NCBI RefSeq assembly: GCF_028453695.1
Contig: NC_135778.1
Coordinates: forward strand, 29,315,214-29,379,213
Reading direction: 5' to 3'
Origin: Augochlora pura
Lineage: Eukaryota > Arthropoda > Insecta > Hymenoptera > Halictidae
Length of the DNA stretch: 64,000 nt
In this document: piece after piece, positions 36,780 to 49,363 of the stretch
Position numbering within the stretch: the stretch's first letter is position 1
Layout: every line of letters starts with the position of its first letter
Program-made: the position numbers and the translations under genes
Notes under the pieces: model-generated
Seen by the model: only the letters and a program-made list of their open reading frames with translations
Told to the model about the DNA's origin: nothing
The model's database searches: none

Positions 36780-37900
36780 CTCGCTGCGTCGCTCACTGGC
36801 AGCGCAACATGCATTGTCTTTAATTATCGGCTTTTTCGTCGCAGCTTTTAATGCCCTTTGCCGGTCGGAAAAAATTAAACGAAACAGGAATCGCGAGGGC
36901 GGCCGAGTGGGCTCCGAGGCGAAAGTCGAACTCGTTTCGCGTAATTAACGACATCTATAGTTGGCCTGTCACCAATTATAGCACCGCCTGGGTCCCTCTC
37001 GTTATTTCGTCGTCGCCGTCGTTTGGGAATCATGACCGGGACCCACGGTTTCGCGTTTAGTATCGAGCGCTAACGAACGGCCGCGTATGAACAATGAACC
37101 GTAAAATGCAATTAACCGGTAACGATGCACGCGGATTACTTAAAAATGGCCGCCGATAGATGAATGAGGCGACGACGACGTCGAAGGAGTACGACCACCG
37201 CGACGACGTCGAAAGCGGCGACCGTCTCGCGCTACTTTGACCGTCGCCCTTCGACGACTGCTCTCCGCCTCATTATTTCCCAGCCACTTTTTACCCCGAC
37301 CATTATTATACTTTCGATTTTCTAATTACTCCATTGTGTATAGAATTCATTCTAGCCGCGAGAATGCTTGCGGAGGATCGATGACGGTCTTGACACCCTC
37401 CTTATTCCGACGGCGAGGGCCGTCCGTTGCACCGTCGACCGCCTGGCGATCAATTAAATCCGAGCTATTCGATCAATTTCGTTCTATCCTGCTCTCTTCA
37501 ATAGGTCGGCAAGAATAGCTGGCTTTTTAACAATTTCTCAGAGTAATTGAAAATGGTCGTCGATGTTTAGAGAGTATTATACAGTCTAGTATCAAGCGCT
37601 TTTTGAATTCTTCATACGGGTGATCGCGTTTGTCAAGGTAATGTGCATGTTCATGTTCAATAATTGCTGTACATGTTCAATGAATTATTAAGTATGTATG
37701 CAAATATGTTAATAAAGAAGTCATAATAATTAACATTGAATAGATTGCATTTCAGACAACTTTAACGCTGCTTTTTAATAGCATGTACCAGTGTAAACAA
37801 GCAAGTCATAAAAATTGATATTAATCAAATGTATACTTTTTTGAAAGTGCAATTATATATATATATGTACTATAAATTGTTATAATTATCCCAGATAGCA
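36780..37900. other. non-coding, no gene recognised
   Basis: CpG-rich DNA at 36830-37500 with CGACGACGTCGAA simple motifs near 37170-37215, then AT-rich DNA up to the Tc1 insertion. No exon was recognised. Confidence 0.3.
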
Positions 37901-37938
37901 CAAGGATGTGTTTAAAAAGTTTTGAAGACGTCCATTTA

Positions 37939-38160
37939 CAGTGGGTGTAGAAAGTATTCGTACAGCAATCAATTCCAACAAAAACATTATAAAACTTCGT
38001 TTATTACAAATAAATTTTAATAAAAAAGATGTGTACATATTCTTTGATATCTTCGGAGCAAGTTTCATGAAAAAGAAATTGTTTATTTATATTCTTTATG
38101 AAACTATTAGCAAAACTCTTAAACATGGACTGAAATATACGCGTAATAAGTATTCGTACA
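37939..38160 (+). repeat. left inverted terminal repeat of the Tc1-type element
   Basis: 222 bp, matched in inverted orientation by 39411-39632. The outer motif AAGTATTCGTACAG (near 37953) recurs at the inner end (near 38149) and is a candidate transposase-binding site. An open frame through this repeat is only a by-product of its sequence, because the same peptide appears on the other strand in the right repeat. Confidence 0.93.
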
Positions 38161-38311
38161 GTTCCTGTTCCATGACGCTTTCCGTTACAGTATACATGAC
38201 AATTATCTGGTAATCCATGGAATGTCAACATAAATATCATCAGTATGTCTAGAAACCTTTCCGAACAAATAGTGCTCTATATTTAAGATACGTAACGTTA
38301 GTAGTCCTAAA

Positions 38312-39340
38312 ATGGGACGAAAAGGAAAGGAGACGACTGAAAGTGAAAGAAAAATTATTATAAATCTGCATAATAAGTGTAAAATATTACGACAGATTTC
38401 GGAAATTATGAATAGACCGAGGTCTACACTTCAAGGCATTATTGACAGATATGGAAATCGAAAAACTTTAAGGAATAAAGCAAGGTGCGGACGTAAACGA
38501 TTAATAAATGAATACACCGGCCGATGGATAATGCGTAAAATAAAACGAAATCCAAAGATTAGTGCGTCAAAAATCGCAGCTGAACTTAAAAGTGTCCTTA
38601 GTATCAATGTCTGCAGCAGTACAGTGCGTAATTTTCTATGGGATAGATGATATCATGGCAGAGGAGCTCGTAAGAAATATTTTGTGAACGAAACTAATAG
38701 AAAGAAGCGACTGCAATTCGCAAAAGAATATGTAAACGTTCCAATGGAGTATTGGAACCGTGTAATATTTACTGATGAAAGTATATTTAACATATTCGGA
38801 CCAGATGGACGATGTACGGTATGGAGGAAAAAAAATACCGAGCAGGAAAAAGAAAACTTGCTGGCGACTGTGAAGCATGGCGTAGGATCGGTCACAGTTT
38901 GGGGCTGTATGAGTGCGAATGGGGTTGGATCCCTACATTTTATCGATGGTATCATGGACCATAAATTATACATCGATATTTTAAAAACAAATATTCAAGC
39001 TAGTGCAAATAAAATACAACTACAAGACAACTATATCTTTTTAAAAGACAATGACCTGAAGCATAATGCTTATAATACAAGATAATGGATCCTGTATAAC
39101 GTACCAAATCAGTTAAAAATCCCTCCATAGTCTCCAGACATAAACGTCATAGAGCACTTATGCAGTCATCTCGGTGAAAAAATTCGAAATTACCATATTT
39201 CTTCAAAAAAAGATTTAAACGATGCACTACTGCAAGAATGGAGTAACATTTCTAGTACTATCACCAGAAAGTTAGTACAGTCAATGTCACGAAGGCTTAC
39301 AGCGATTATACAATCTAAAGGGAATCCAACTAAATACTAG
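38312..39340 (+). pseudogene. Tc1-family transposase, broken by three in-frame stops
   Basis: The 343-codon frame matches the usual Tc1 transposase length. An N-terminal paired helix-turn-helix DNA-binding region covers residues 1-110, with a GRKR minor-groove motif at 60-63. The catalytic domain shows Asp155 in TDES, Asp246 in KDNDLKH and Glu281 in VIEHL. The spacings are 90 and 34 residues, the DD34E pattern. A WGCMSANGVG block (197-206) and FIDGIMD (210-216) are also typical. The stops are TGA at 38648 (codon 113), TAA at 39083 (codon 258) and TAG at 39128 (codon 273). There is no frameshift, so decay is by point mutation only. It starts just inside the left inverted repeat and ends before the right one. 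It cannot make a complete enzyme. Confidence 0.93.
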
Positions 39341-39410
39341 AATAACACATAAGTTGCTTTTTGTTATGTTAATGTATAAAAATTAAGAGACGTTATTGTA
39401 AAGTTGAAAG

Positions 39411-39632
39411 TGTACGAATACTTATTACGCGTATATTTCAGTCCACGTTTAAGAGTTTTGCTAATAGTTTCATAAAGAATATAAATAAACAATTTTTTTT
39501 TCATGACATTTGCTCCGAAGATATCAAAGAATATGTACATATCTTTTTTGTTAAAATTTATTTGTAATAAACAAAGTTCTATAATGTTTTTGTTGAAATT
39601 GATTGCTGTACGAATACTTTCTACACCCACTG
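39411..39632 (-). repeat. right inverted terminal repeat of the Tc1-type element
   Basis: Inverted copy of 37939-38160, about 96% identical by eye. The inner direct-repeat motif reads TGTACGAATACTTATT at 39411 and the outer one TGTACGAATACTTTCT near 39607. It ends in CACCCACTG followed by the TA duplication. Confidence 0.93.
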
Positions 39633-39699
39633 TAGGGTCTAAATCGTTCAGGGTTAAAATGGATGTACAATCGACGCCTTTAAGACGTCCAATGCTTAT

Positions 39700-40409
39700 T
39701 AAAATATATATTATAATATAATGTGTATATATAATTAGTATTACATATACTAATATTATATTATACAGTATATACTATATAGTACACTATGTTGTATTAT
39801 ATGCTATACTTATCCATATTATAATCTTATTATAGTATAAACCCCCCGTCGAATCGTCGTAACCCCCTTAAACGAAAAAAATTGTCGAACGCGTTGATGG
39901 CTCTCTCCTTCGCCGAAAAATCCGTAAGAAAGTCAAACGAAAACGCAATTTAGCGGAAGAGAGGGAAAAAAAAGGGGGAGCCGGGAGTAAGACGTTTGTC
40001 GGGTTTATTGCCGGGCCGATTGAAAACTGCTATTATAGAAGGATCCCGGACAATAGGTGGTTTCCGACGGTCAACAACTCGAGCTACGGCCAAGGAGCTA
40101 AGAGTCGCTTTATTACGCGTTGTATTTGGTAAACACGGGGCCTCCGGCGCGGCCGCAGCGCTGCCGCATGCGAACTACTTAAAGTTTGACGCTCCGCGGA
40201 CTTTGCCGCGCGCGCTGCGCTTCTTCATAACGAACTTTACCGCGACCGAATTCACGCCCGCGCGCAACGCCGAATGAAAAATGGATGCCGAAGCGAACGG
40301 ATCCCATGGTCACCACCGAAACAGAAACTTCCGAATGGGACGGGTCGTAATTTTAATTCGGTTACATCGTAATTTGGGATTTCTATTCGTCCAAGGCGCG
40401 ATTTCTAAT
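39700..40409. other. AT-rich stretch followed by GC-rich non-coding DNA
   Basis: 39700-39840 is TATAATATTATA-type simple sequence. 39990-40280 is GC-rich with an unrecognised 93-codon frame. Confidence 0.3.
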
Positions 40410-40740
40410 TTTAATTTAGTTGTGGTAATTTGTAATTTCAATGTAATTACATAGTAATTCGTAATTTGAATTTAATTATATGGTAATTCCTAATATCAAT
40501 TTAATTACACAGTAATTTGCAATTTCAATTTAATTACATGGTAATTCGTGATTTCAATTTAATTACATGGTAATTCGTAATTTCAATTTAATTACATAGT
40601 AATTTGCAATTTCAATTTAATAGTATGGTCATTCCTAATCTCAATTTAGTTATATGGTAATTCGTAAATTTAGTTCATACATTGTAATTCGTAATTTCAA
40701 TTAAACAACATTGTAATTCATAATTTTAATCCAGTTGCGT
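40410..40740 (+). repeat. minisatellite, 29-bp unit, about eleven copies
   Basis: The unit begins AATTACATGGTAATTCGTAA and ends TTTCAATTT, repeated head to tail with 29-bp period and scattered substitutions. It ends about 175 bp before the acceptor of the signal-peptide exon. Confidence 0.9.
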
Positions 40741-40914
40741 GGGATTTATAGGACCAGCGATAATGAAGACAATTTGGAAGATGATATTTCTCGTCGCGAG
40801 GCGGCGACTTCAAACATTTATAGAAACTGTAATAATGAAGATAACGGGACAACCCTTACCGCGACATATAGAACCAAGTTTCCCCTAAATAGAGTATACA
40901 TATTTTGTTTCCAG

Positions 40915-40962
40915 ATCGCCGACTCATCTCCCGCACTGTCGTCGCAAAAGTGGTTGACTCTC
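40915..40962 (+). other. probable 5' UTR part of the signal-peptide exon
   Basis: A pyrimidine-rich stretch ending in TTTGTTTCCAG stops at 40914, so the exon carrying the start codon probably begins at 40915 with 48 untranslated bases. The frame stays open upstream to about 40735, but that part lies before the acceptor and encodes nothing recognisable. If this acceptor is used, at least one more non-coding 5' exon and the promoter lie further upstream. I could not place them securely. Confidence 0.45.
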
Positions 40963-41017
40963 ATGGCAGCACGGAGTCTCGCAGCCTTCCTTACCGCAAT
41001 TCTACAGCTTTGTTTAT
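40963..41017 (+). CDS. DIP-like gene, coding exon 1: signal peptide
   Basis: The start codon at 40963 opens 18 codons plus one base. They encode a short Ala/Arg n-region, a hydrophobic core (LAAFLTAILQLCL) and a small cleavage region, which is a typical secretion signal. The donor T|GTGAGTG follows at 41018. The leftover T joins GC at 51638 to make a Cys codon and leads into QIAPDVLPEF, a normal mature N-terminus for this family. Matching phase and the right kind of peptide support the link. The 10.6 kb intron means an additional exon in between cannot be excluded. Confidence 0.75.
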
Positions 41018-44000
41018 GTGAGTGTGTCCGATAATATTTATTATAAACACTTATTAATGATCCTCGAACCTGGCTAAAAATATTTGAGACAGTAGTGGGA
41101 TGTTTAAATTTGTATTAATTTGCAATAGAAATAATTTCTATTAATTCTTTAATGTGGTATTTCGATTAATTTTTTAAAATAGTATTTCGTGTGTCGAACT
41201 TTCTATTAATATTTTAAAATAGTATTTCATGTTTTCTATTAATTGTTTGAAAGAGCATTTCGTCTGCCCAAATTTCAGTTAATTATTTCTGATACCTATT
41301 TCGAACAAAAACAAACTTAAAGAAAGAATAAATACTTTTCCAAAAAATAAGCTTCTGCAATTTGTCTTAACCAATAATTATAATTGCAACATTTTACATC
41401 AGTTTGCTGTGAACAATTTCGAATAGCAATTTCTCGCAGCAACACAGTCGCAATATATCATGGAAATGACAGTCGAGTGTTTCATTTCGCGCACAATAAA
41501 GACAATATTTCTTTCAATGAACTGTTCCAGCACCATTTCTATATTTTTCATACGCTAAAATTGTAAGCTATACGTCAGAGATGCTTATCACGTGTCTACA
41601 AAATCAGTGAGAAATTTCAACTAATGTTTCATTTAATTCTTTATATCTTGAATATTTTAAATAAAAAGTTTTTTAGCCAGGTTTGACCATGCCAGCGTGT
41701 TTACGGGGGTTTGGGCTTAGCACTCCATCCTCATGGGAGGGAAAAAGCTGGGGCTGGTCTTCGCCGGCGGCGAATTATTCCCGTGATCAGGCGATCGGAA
41801 GCGGCTCGATGAAATTCGATAAAGAAGCCGGGGCTCGGCTGGAGAAACAAAGAACAATAATAACACGGCTAAACGATGGGAACCCGGACGGCTGAAAGAG
41901 GCAAATTGAAAGTTCCTGTACGCGATTCCATCAACTTCCGTCGGCTGACTTCCATGAGAAAGCCGCAGATGCGCCGGGCACATTGAAAACCTACACGCGC
42001 TCTTCCCAGGGAAAAGTAAAACTTGATTTTGTCACTCGAACCGCGATATCTCGCGCCGGAAATTATCGATTGATCGAAAGTCTTGGGCGGATACCAAGAC
42101 CACCGCGGTGCCGCCATTTTGCTGAATTCGAATCATTTCGAACGGAGGCATTAAATTATTCAATTTTATCTTATCGTTGGACACGTGACAAAGATAGACG
42201 ACGCGAAGAGGGTTGAAGATCGATATATTTCGGATCGATGTCAAGAGATTTCATTAAAGTGTGATTTTTTATAACATTGTACGAGGATAATTAAGTGGGG
42301 TTTCAGTCATCATTTTACTGAATTCTACTTTGTTTAAACAATAGAAGTCCGCGAAGTTGTCCATATTCGTTGAAATTTCGTGGAACGTGTTTGTACGAAG
42401 GAAGGCGTACTTTGAAATTATTATCTCGGCAATCATTGATCGAATCCGTTGGCAACCATTTTCTACAATAAATCAGAACCTCTACATTGCAATATAAAAA
42501 GATTAACTAAATTCGTTGAACAGTTTCCAAGATAAAAATTCCCAAATCCGTGAATAATACGGCGAAATCGATACGACGAGAGTGCCTCTCTTTAGATATT
42601 AATTAAGCATGTTTAAACATTCATCGCTAAAATATATACCATTTTACTCGGGAGAGTCTAAAAAATAATTCCACGTAAAGATCATCCCAATAATTCCATG
42701 GCTCCGATCAAGAAAAATCCCTAAAGTTAAAAACAGTTGGACAGCGCCAGTTATACTTCCCGCCAAGGTCACCCATCGACGCGTTAATTCTTTAAGCAAG
42801 TTTATCCGGCAACAATGTCATTAAAAACTATACCGTTTCACTCGGCAGACCGTGATGAATCGTTTCGCATTAAGACCGTTCGGCCAAGTTTAACGGTTGG
42901 ATCAGGAAGAATCCGCGAAGTTGGAGACCGTCGGACGGCGCGATTTGTACGTTCCCGTCAGGGTCGGGCGATAATCAAGCGCCGCCATAAAACAGAAGCT
43001 CGGCCCGGAGATCGATGTTAGCGGGCCCGGGAATCGAATTAACCAAGGCACTCGGTTTATTGTTGACGCGTTCATAAGATCCGACGGGAGTAGCTCGCGC
43101 GCGCGGCGCGTTGGCGCGGGGGAGGGGGGGGGGGGGGGGGGGGGCGTCGGTGCGGCCTCCCGGCTCGAATCTCTTAGCCGGGGAGTATATCCGCGTTGCG
43201 GTAGAATGGCGCCGCAACTACCCTACAAGGGCAATACATCGTGGTAGTCGGGTGTAGGGGAGTTTGTAGAATCCACTTAAATCCGGTGTGATTTAGTTGG
43301 GCACGCGGCCCCTCGGACTGAATACCGGCCTCGCCCGGTAAGTAACAGAACCTCAAGGCTTTTTAGACTGATAGGAACGGTTAAAAAGCTATTCGCCACG
43401 CCGCTACTTAGTTATGCCGGATAAATCCGCAGGCGCCGCGCGCGCGCGCCCGTCTCGACCTGCTCTTACGGATCGCGAGAAACTGAATTTCAGGATTTAC
43501 CAAGCACGCTTTTAACGGAATATAATTATCTCGAGCGAAAGAAACCGGACGAGCACACCGAGCACGCCTTTTCCGACGGATAAACCGTTTAAGGATCGGA
43601 CAAACATCGTTCGAGGAGCACCACCCTCGGCTGCTCTAGGCTACACGCGGGATGCTTCAATTTATTTCGTTGTTAATTAAAGCTGACAACGCGGCCTTCG
43701 CGGATGACCAATTAGGTCTGGGGATACAGCGATCAGTAGTTACGTAGCGGAAGCGAGCACGGATGGGACACTTTTGGACAGGAGAACGACGAACTAAACG
43801 ACGTTATATGGTTCTAGGTTAGGATGTTCGAAAGATCAGTTTTTTTCTTTATGAGAATACATAGCGTCGATGAGTTTTTTCTATGTTTACTTGCTCGATT
43901 TTTATTTTATTTTAGAGGGTGCGTTGTGACTTATTCGTTGATGAGATTCTCGTTACAGTTTGCATTGCTGTTAAAAATGTACTATTGTTTAGATTTGTGT

Positions 44001-47000
44001 TAACACTTTGCACTCGAATGGTGCCTCTCAGACACCACTAATATTGTTCCTTCACCCTTCAAAATAATTTTTATAGCAAAAATGTTTAATTTTAGAAAAA
44101 TTGTTAAATATACCACTGTTAGTATGAATCACGAGAATTAATTTGTATATATATATATAATACACTTCGTCGCTCAAAATGAAAATACTATAAGACAGAA
44201 AAATTATTGTAGATTTAGAGCTAAAATAGCCTCGAGTGCAAAGGGTTAAAAGTTGATATAGAATTAAATTTGTGTAAGTATGTAATAGAAATTTGATTTT
44301 TGTTATATCCCTGTTATAATTTAAATTTTTATTGTACCCCTATTATAATTTAAATTTCTATTATCAATCTACTGTAATTTAAATCCACGTTAAGTCTACT
44401 CGAATTCCCATCGACCCCTTACTACAATATCAATTTCTACTAAAATTTAACGCAATTAAAATTTCTATTGCAATATTTGATCATAAAATTTCACCCCCTA
44501 TTTAACCCCAATTAAACAACACTCCAATGGTTTGTTTAAACAGTACCAATAAACCATCAAAACTCATTCGTCACCGATCAGCACAATTTCAACCCCCGCG
44601 TGGATATTCGCCAGCGTCTAAGACCGCTAATTACCAATCGACGAGGCTCGATAACGCGGAAAATTTCACACGGAAAAAGAAGCGAAAATCCCGTCGCATT
44701 ATCATAGTAAACGGGCCGGCCCTTCTGCATTATCGAGCCGCGCGTACCGTTCGCGAACGCCGTGCACGCGCAGTGATAACGAGCGACGCAACCGCGAAAT
44801 TATGACGGGGTCGGATGATTTACGCGCGGGTCCACGAAAAAATTACGTTTAAATGTCCGTTTTCCCGGGGCAATGATGGGGATGGTTGCGGTCGGATGGT
44901 TAACGCGCGGAAGTTCGCGAGTCAAGCGGTCCGGTAAGCCGTCAGCAGGCCGCGCCGCCGCGGCCAGTCGCCACGTTTCTCGTAAAATTTACGAGCTCCT
45001 TGAGTTTGCAAAAATTCTTTTATATATCGCGACGACCGGATCGAGATAGTCGCCACGTGCTGGGACACGGTGGACCGACCGACACCTCGAACAGACGAAC
45101 TCTATACCTGGCCGTAACTCTGGCGATCGTCCGTGCTGCCGTCCGGCTCTTGATACCCCTTCGGCGACAGCCGCGCGCGTCGGACCGTGATTTCGCGACG
45201 GAATCGACGATCACTTCGAAAACAGGAGAACCTTACGAACGATCCAACGTTTCTTTTTATAGATTCCAGTGTCCCGAACTCGAATCCCGCAAGCTTTTTC
45301 GGGAAATCTCAAATCATTCTCGAGAAAATCTGATTTCTTGAAATGGCACGTTTAGGTTCGAAAACGGTTTACGACGGAACTAAGATGACTATAGAGTCAA
45401 TCGTTGTGTTAAATCGTTCCGCGAAGTCTAATAAATGAGACAGTATAGTTTAATTTCGTATCATGGTTGCGGAAACGATAGGCAGAAATTATTGAAGCGA
45501 GAAATCGAAATGAAAATAAACGGATTTTTGCATTCGGTGAAAGCGTCCTCTTTGAACATTTTTAAACGATGTTTTTTTTTTTATTAATAATGCAATGCGA
45601 AAGTATACTGTCTTATTCAGCAGAGAATAAGGATTATTTTCACGTAAATAACAATCACCTAATTATCGCTGTTGCCGATTAGTATAATTTCGAAAATCAG
45701 CGCTTGTCTTCGTGAAGGAAATAATCTGTATGCTAAGATTGAACGAATTATTTATTAAAGCAATTGTTCTCAACAATGTGTTAGCGAAATTTTTCAGAGG
45801 CGTTAGGAACGGTTTGTTGAACAGAAAATGTCGGCGAGAATAATTTCGTAAGAGCCGCGTGGATAAGCCGATATTTCGAATGTGGGTGTCGCGCAGTTTT
45901 GAGCTTCGAAAGTTTCGAATCAGATGATCAAAAGTTAGGGGAAACTTCCCGGAGCATAACTATTGAATTAGATAGCGAACTGGGATGGGGGGCTCTAGTC
46001 ACGGTGTGATCACAGCCCGCTCATAATGTGGCCAAATAGTACGTCGGAGCGTAATTGAACCGTGAACAGTCACGGCGACTTGATTAGCGTCCAATAACGT
46101 TCCACTGTTTCGTTACAGTGTCGTATTGCGCCCGATCGATTCCCATTACTCCCCGATACAGTCCAATTCCCATAATCGCTCGAACATTAAAGTACAAATA
46201 ATTCATTCGACCAATTAACTATGCAATTCGAAAGTGTCCGCCGAACTAACGACCACCGCGCGAGCTCGCCGAACCGTCGAATTTCTGTCCGCGACATTTT
46301 TCGAGATATCCGAACGAACAACGACCCAATTCGAACACCCTGCACATCCCAGATCGAAATCGAAGATCTCGCGCATTTCGCCAATGAAATCGGCGCAGCT
46401 TAAAATTCTGCTGAGAAATCGATGAAAATATTATAATTTAGGCACAAAAATCGATGAAGATACGTTCGAATTTGAAAATGGCGTAGCAGCTCGCGAATTA
46501 TCTTCAATATCCGCTCGACACCGTACAACTTACATTCGGAGAAGTTGTTCGATATTCCCAGCCGTTTCGTAGGCATATCGAAGCAGCGGCCCGATCGAAA
46601 CGGAACACCCGTTAGAATCGATCGGCGCCGAAATCGGAATTTCTTGACGCCAGAAGGCGATATTGTAACGGGGCGCGCGCGCGACGCACAGACAGCGGAA
46701 GAGAGGGACGTATTGTTGCGAAAAAGAAAAAAAAGAAAAAAAAAAGGAGGCGAGGAAAAAGAGGAACGCGAAAGAAAAAGTATGGCAGTCTCTCCGGGGC
46801 TGGCAGATTATGCTAACGAGACAATCCCCGCGGCGCGCGCGCGCCGGCAGCACGGGTTTATTTTATTTTTCTCGGTTCGGGCGAAGTTTTCCCGGCTTGT
46901 GTACCCCCTGCCACCACTACCCCCCCCCCCCCCCCATACCCCCCCCTCTGTTTCGAATAGCTAAGCATTGTTTAGGAGTAAGTTCGCAAAAATGCGCGTT

Positions 47001-49324
47001 TCAGGCCGACAAGTTTCGCCTGGCGCGCTGCATTAGCGATGAATTTATGATGCCGCGGGGTCTCGCAGTCGCTATTGGCACGCCTCGAGGATAGAAATAC
47101 CAATAGGATTCGAGGAATCCTCTGTGTAAGACGTAAAAAGGATGATCTCCTTTATCATAGGACCCCAGGCGTAACTCTAGAAGGATTTCTATGCGAATAG
47201 TAAAACGCTCGCGAACAGCATATAAATTTTTGCCATTTCTCACGAACGCTTCGCCGGACTCTAATATTGCTTTGCTACTTCGAGACCGCTCTCGGACGAT
47301 TCGATCCAACGAATCCAAAATTTGGCGACCGATTTAATTGCCCGGCGACTGTGAACGGTTCTCTCGGAGTCGCCTGGCCTCATCGACAGAGAGTTACTTA
47401 ATAATTAATTTGTTACTTATTGTTGTAACAATAACATTCGTATACATATTATTCTGCATTCGTTACGGAAATGATTGAAATTATAAAATGATATAAACGA
47501 TGAAATAAATAATTTATAAACACTGTTGCGTTTATTCTTAAGTTCTTGAAACTATTCAGAAACGAGATAAATTCCAGCGCGGTTTCTGTATATTGTAATT
47601 AGCGCGGATGAGGTTTGTTTTGCATGAACATCCGCAGTCTTGTGTTGTCATTGTTAAATTAATTAATTTGATTGTTGTAAAGCAAATCCCGAGGATTAAT
47701 TTATGTATGATAACGATCGAATCGGTCGTCGATGATTTTTACGAAATAGCCAGAAAGAGATATCTCGAACTAATTTCTTAAATAGGAACGTCCTACCTGC
47801 AAATTGTCGATAGAAAAATTGTTTATGATAAAATGGACATTTCTGATTCGAATAAAAAAAGAGCGAAGTCGACTGGACAAGTAATTCCGAAGAAAAAATT
47901 CGCAAATTCAACCTTCGAAGAGGAGTGAAACCATGCACGAAGAGGAAAAGTGGAAAATTCAATTGTTCGTATTGTATAAACAAATAGAAATTCGCCGAAG
48001 CGATGACATAAAACCCGCCTAATTTTCTTTGACTTATGCTGCAGTATGCTTAATTTTGATCCATATCCCTGAGAATAAGAAGAGAACGTTACGTTCAGAA
48101 TTGCTAGAATTTTTGCAGCAATTTTGTGGATCGTGCAACAATGTGGAACGGTTCCGGGCACATTATCGTTAATTTGGAATGGCGGTCGTTGCAGTTGGCG
48201 GGCAATCTCGCCGGGCAGATGTTCATTTGCCGGGGCAAGTACAGTGACGCGGATTGACGGGATTTAGGGGAAGAAAAACTTGCATTACGAGGCCGGCCCG
48301 CGTCTCAGCTCTAACTTCTATCTATTGGTGGGATTCCCCGTTTAAGCCAAAATCAATAGGCGCGTGCTCCGATCTGATAAGTATCCTGAAGAGGGCCATT
48401 CTTCCCTTCTCCCCTAACAAGGATCCACCGTCGTTCTTTCTGCGCGGAGAGGCGCGCCGCCGGCACCCCCCCCCCCCCTCCCCCACCCCCACCCGTGAAC
48501 TTGAAACGCGAGCCGAAGTTGCTATCGGTCCCTTGTCACTGTGATTCACACCAACGCGCCCACACCTCGACAGCGAAATGAAATTCCGACCACTCAACAT
48601 TTCCAATAAAATATTTGCCCCGGTTTTCAGAACCCGTTCGCCGTTTCCGTAAATCCTTTTATCCCTATGTGCAACGGTGTACACGAATCGTTACATGCGC
48701 CGCAATTTTAAACCGATGGTTCAAGTGATTTTTAACATCGCGCGCAACCTCGGAACGAACGATCGAGAAACAATCTACTCGGACCCGTACCGTAGAGCAA
48801 ACATTGTAGGATACGGTAGTGCTAGGTTCTCTTTTTTTTTTCAAATATTTTTGTCCGACGATTTTGACGGACCGAGTAAAGAACCGCGCGTTTCAGAGAC
48901 CTTTGTAAACCGATATGTCCCTAGGAAGTTCGACTCGTCGCAACTCCGTGAAGAGCGATCGTGCGACGATGTTCTTAGGCTTGTTTTGAAGCTTGGAATC
49001 TCTACTTTTAACTCGCTTAGGCCATTTTTCATTTCGAACGCTTTTGCAGTAGCAATTTCCCCCCGAAGACGAAGTATGTCGCACTCTCAGAAATTTATCA
49101 AATTAAAACGTGTCTAGGGAATCCATCCTGCTGTAACATCGTGGAAAAAAGTCGCAGGACAACGATCCTAGACTCGTTTCAAAGCCTGAAGTTCCTACTT
49201 TTGAAATCCCCGAGTGATTTTTCCGTTGGTACCTTTTGTAGAAATGTTCTGGCTGGCAGATCGAGATGGGTCTCCTTCGGCGGAGCTAGGACGTTGTTAA
49301 TAAAATGTCAGTGAGTTAGGGGAG

Positions 49325-49363
<39 letters not shown>

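Larger units (their letters stand above)
37939..39632 (+). mobile_element. Tc1/mariner-type DNA transposon, long-ITR (IR/DR-like), inactive
   Basis: A 1694-bp element begins CAGTGGGTGTAGAAAG and ends with its inverted complement. It is flanked by TA on both sides (37937-37938 and 39633-39634), the target duplication of Tc1/mariner elements. The terminal repeats are 222 bp long and differ at about nine positions by eye. Between them lies a 343-codon transposase frame with the Tc1 DD34E triad, broken by three stops. Each inverted repeat carries the motif AAGTATTCGTACA at both its outer and inner end, the IR/DR arrangement known from some Tc1-like transposons. The well-preserved ends suggest a fairly young but dead copy. 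Confidence 0.95.

Noticed and set aside
37941..38213. 90-codon frame at the left end of the Tc1 element, and its twin at 39364-39630
   Set aside because: Both are translations of the inverted terminal repeats.
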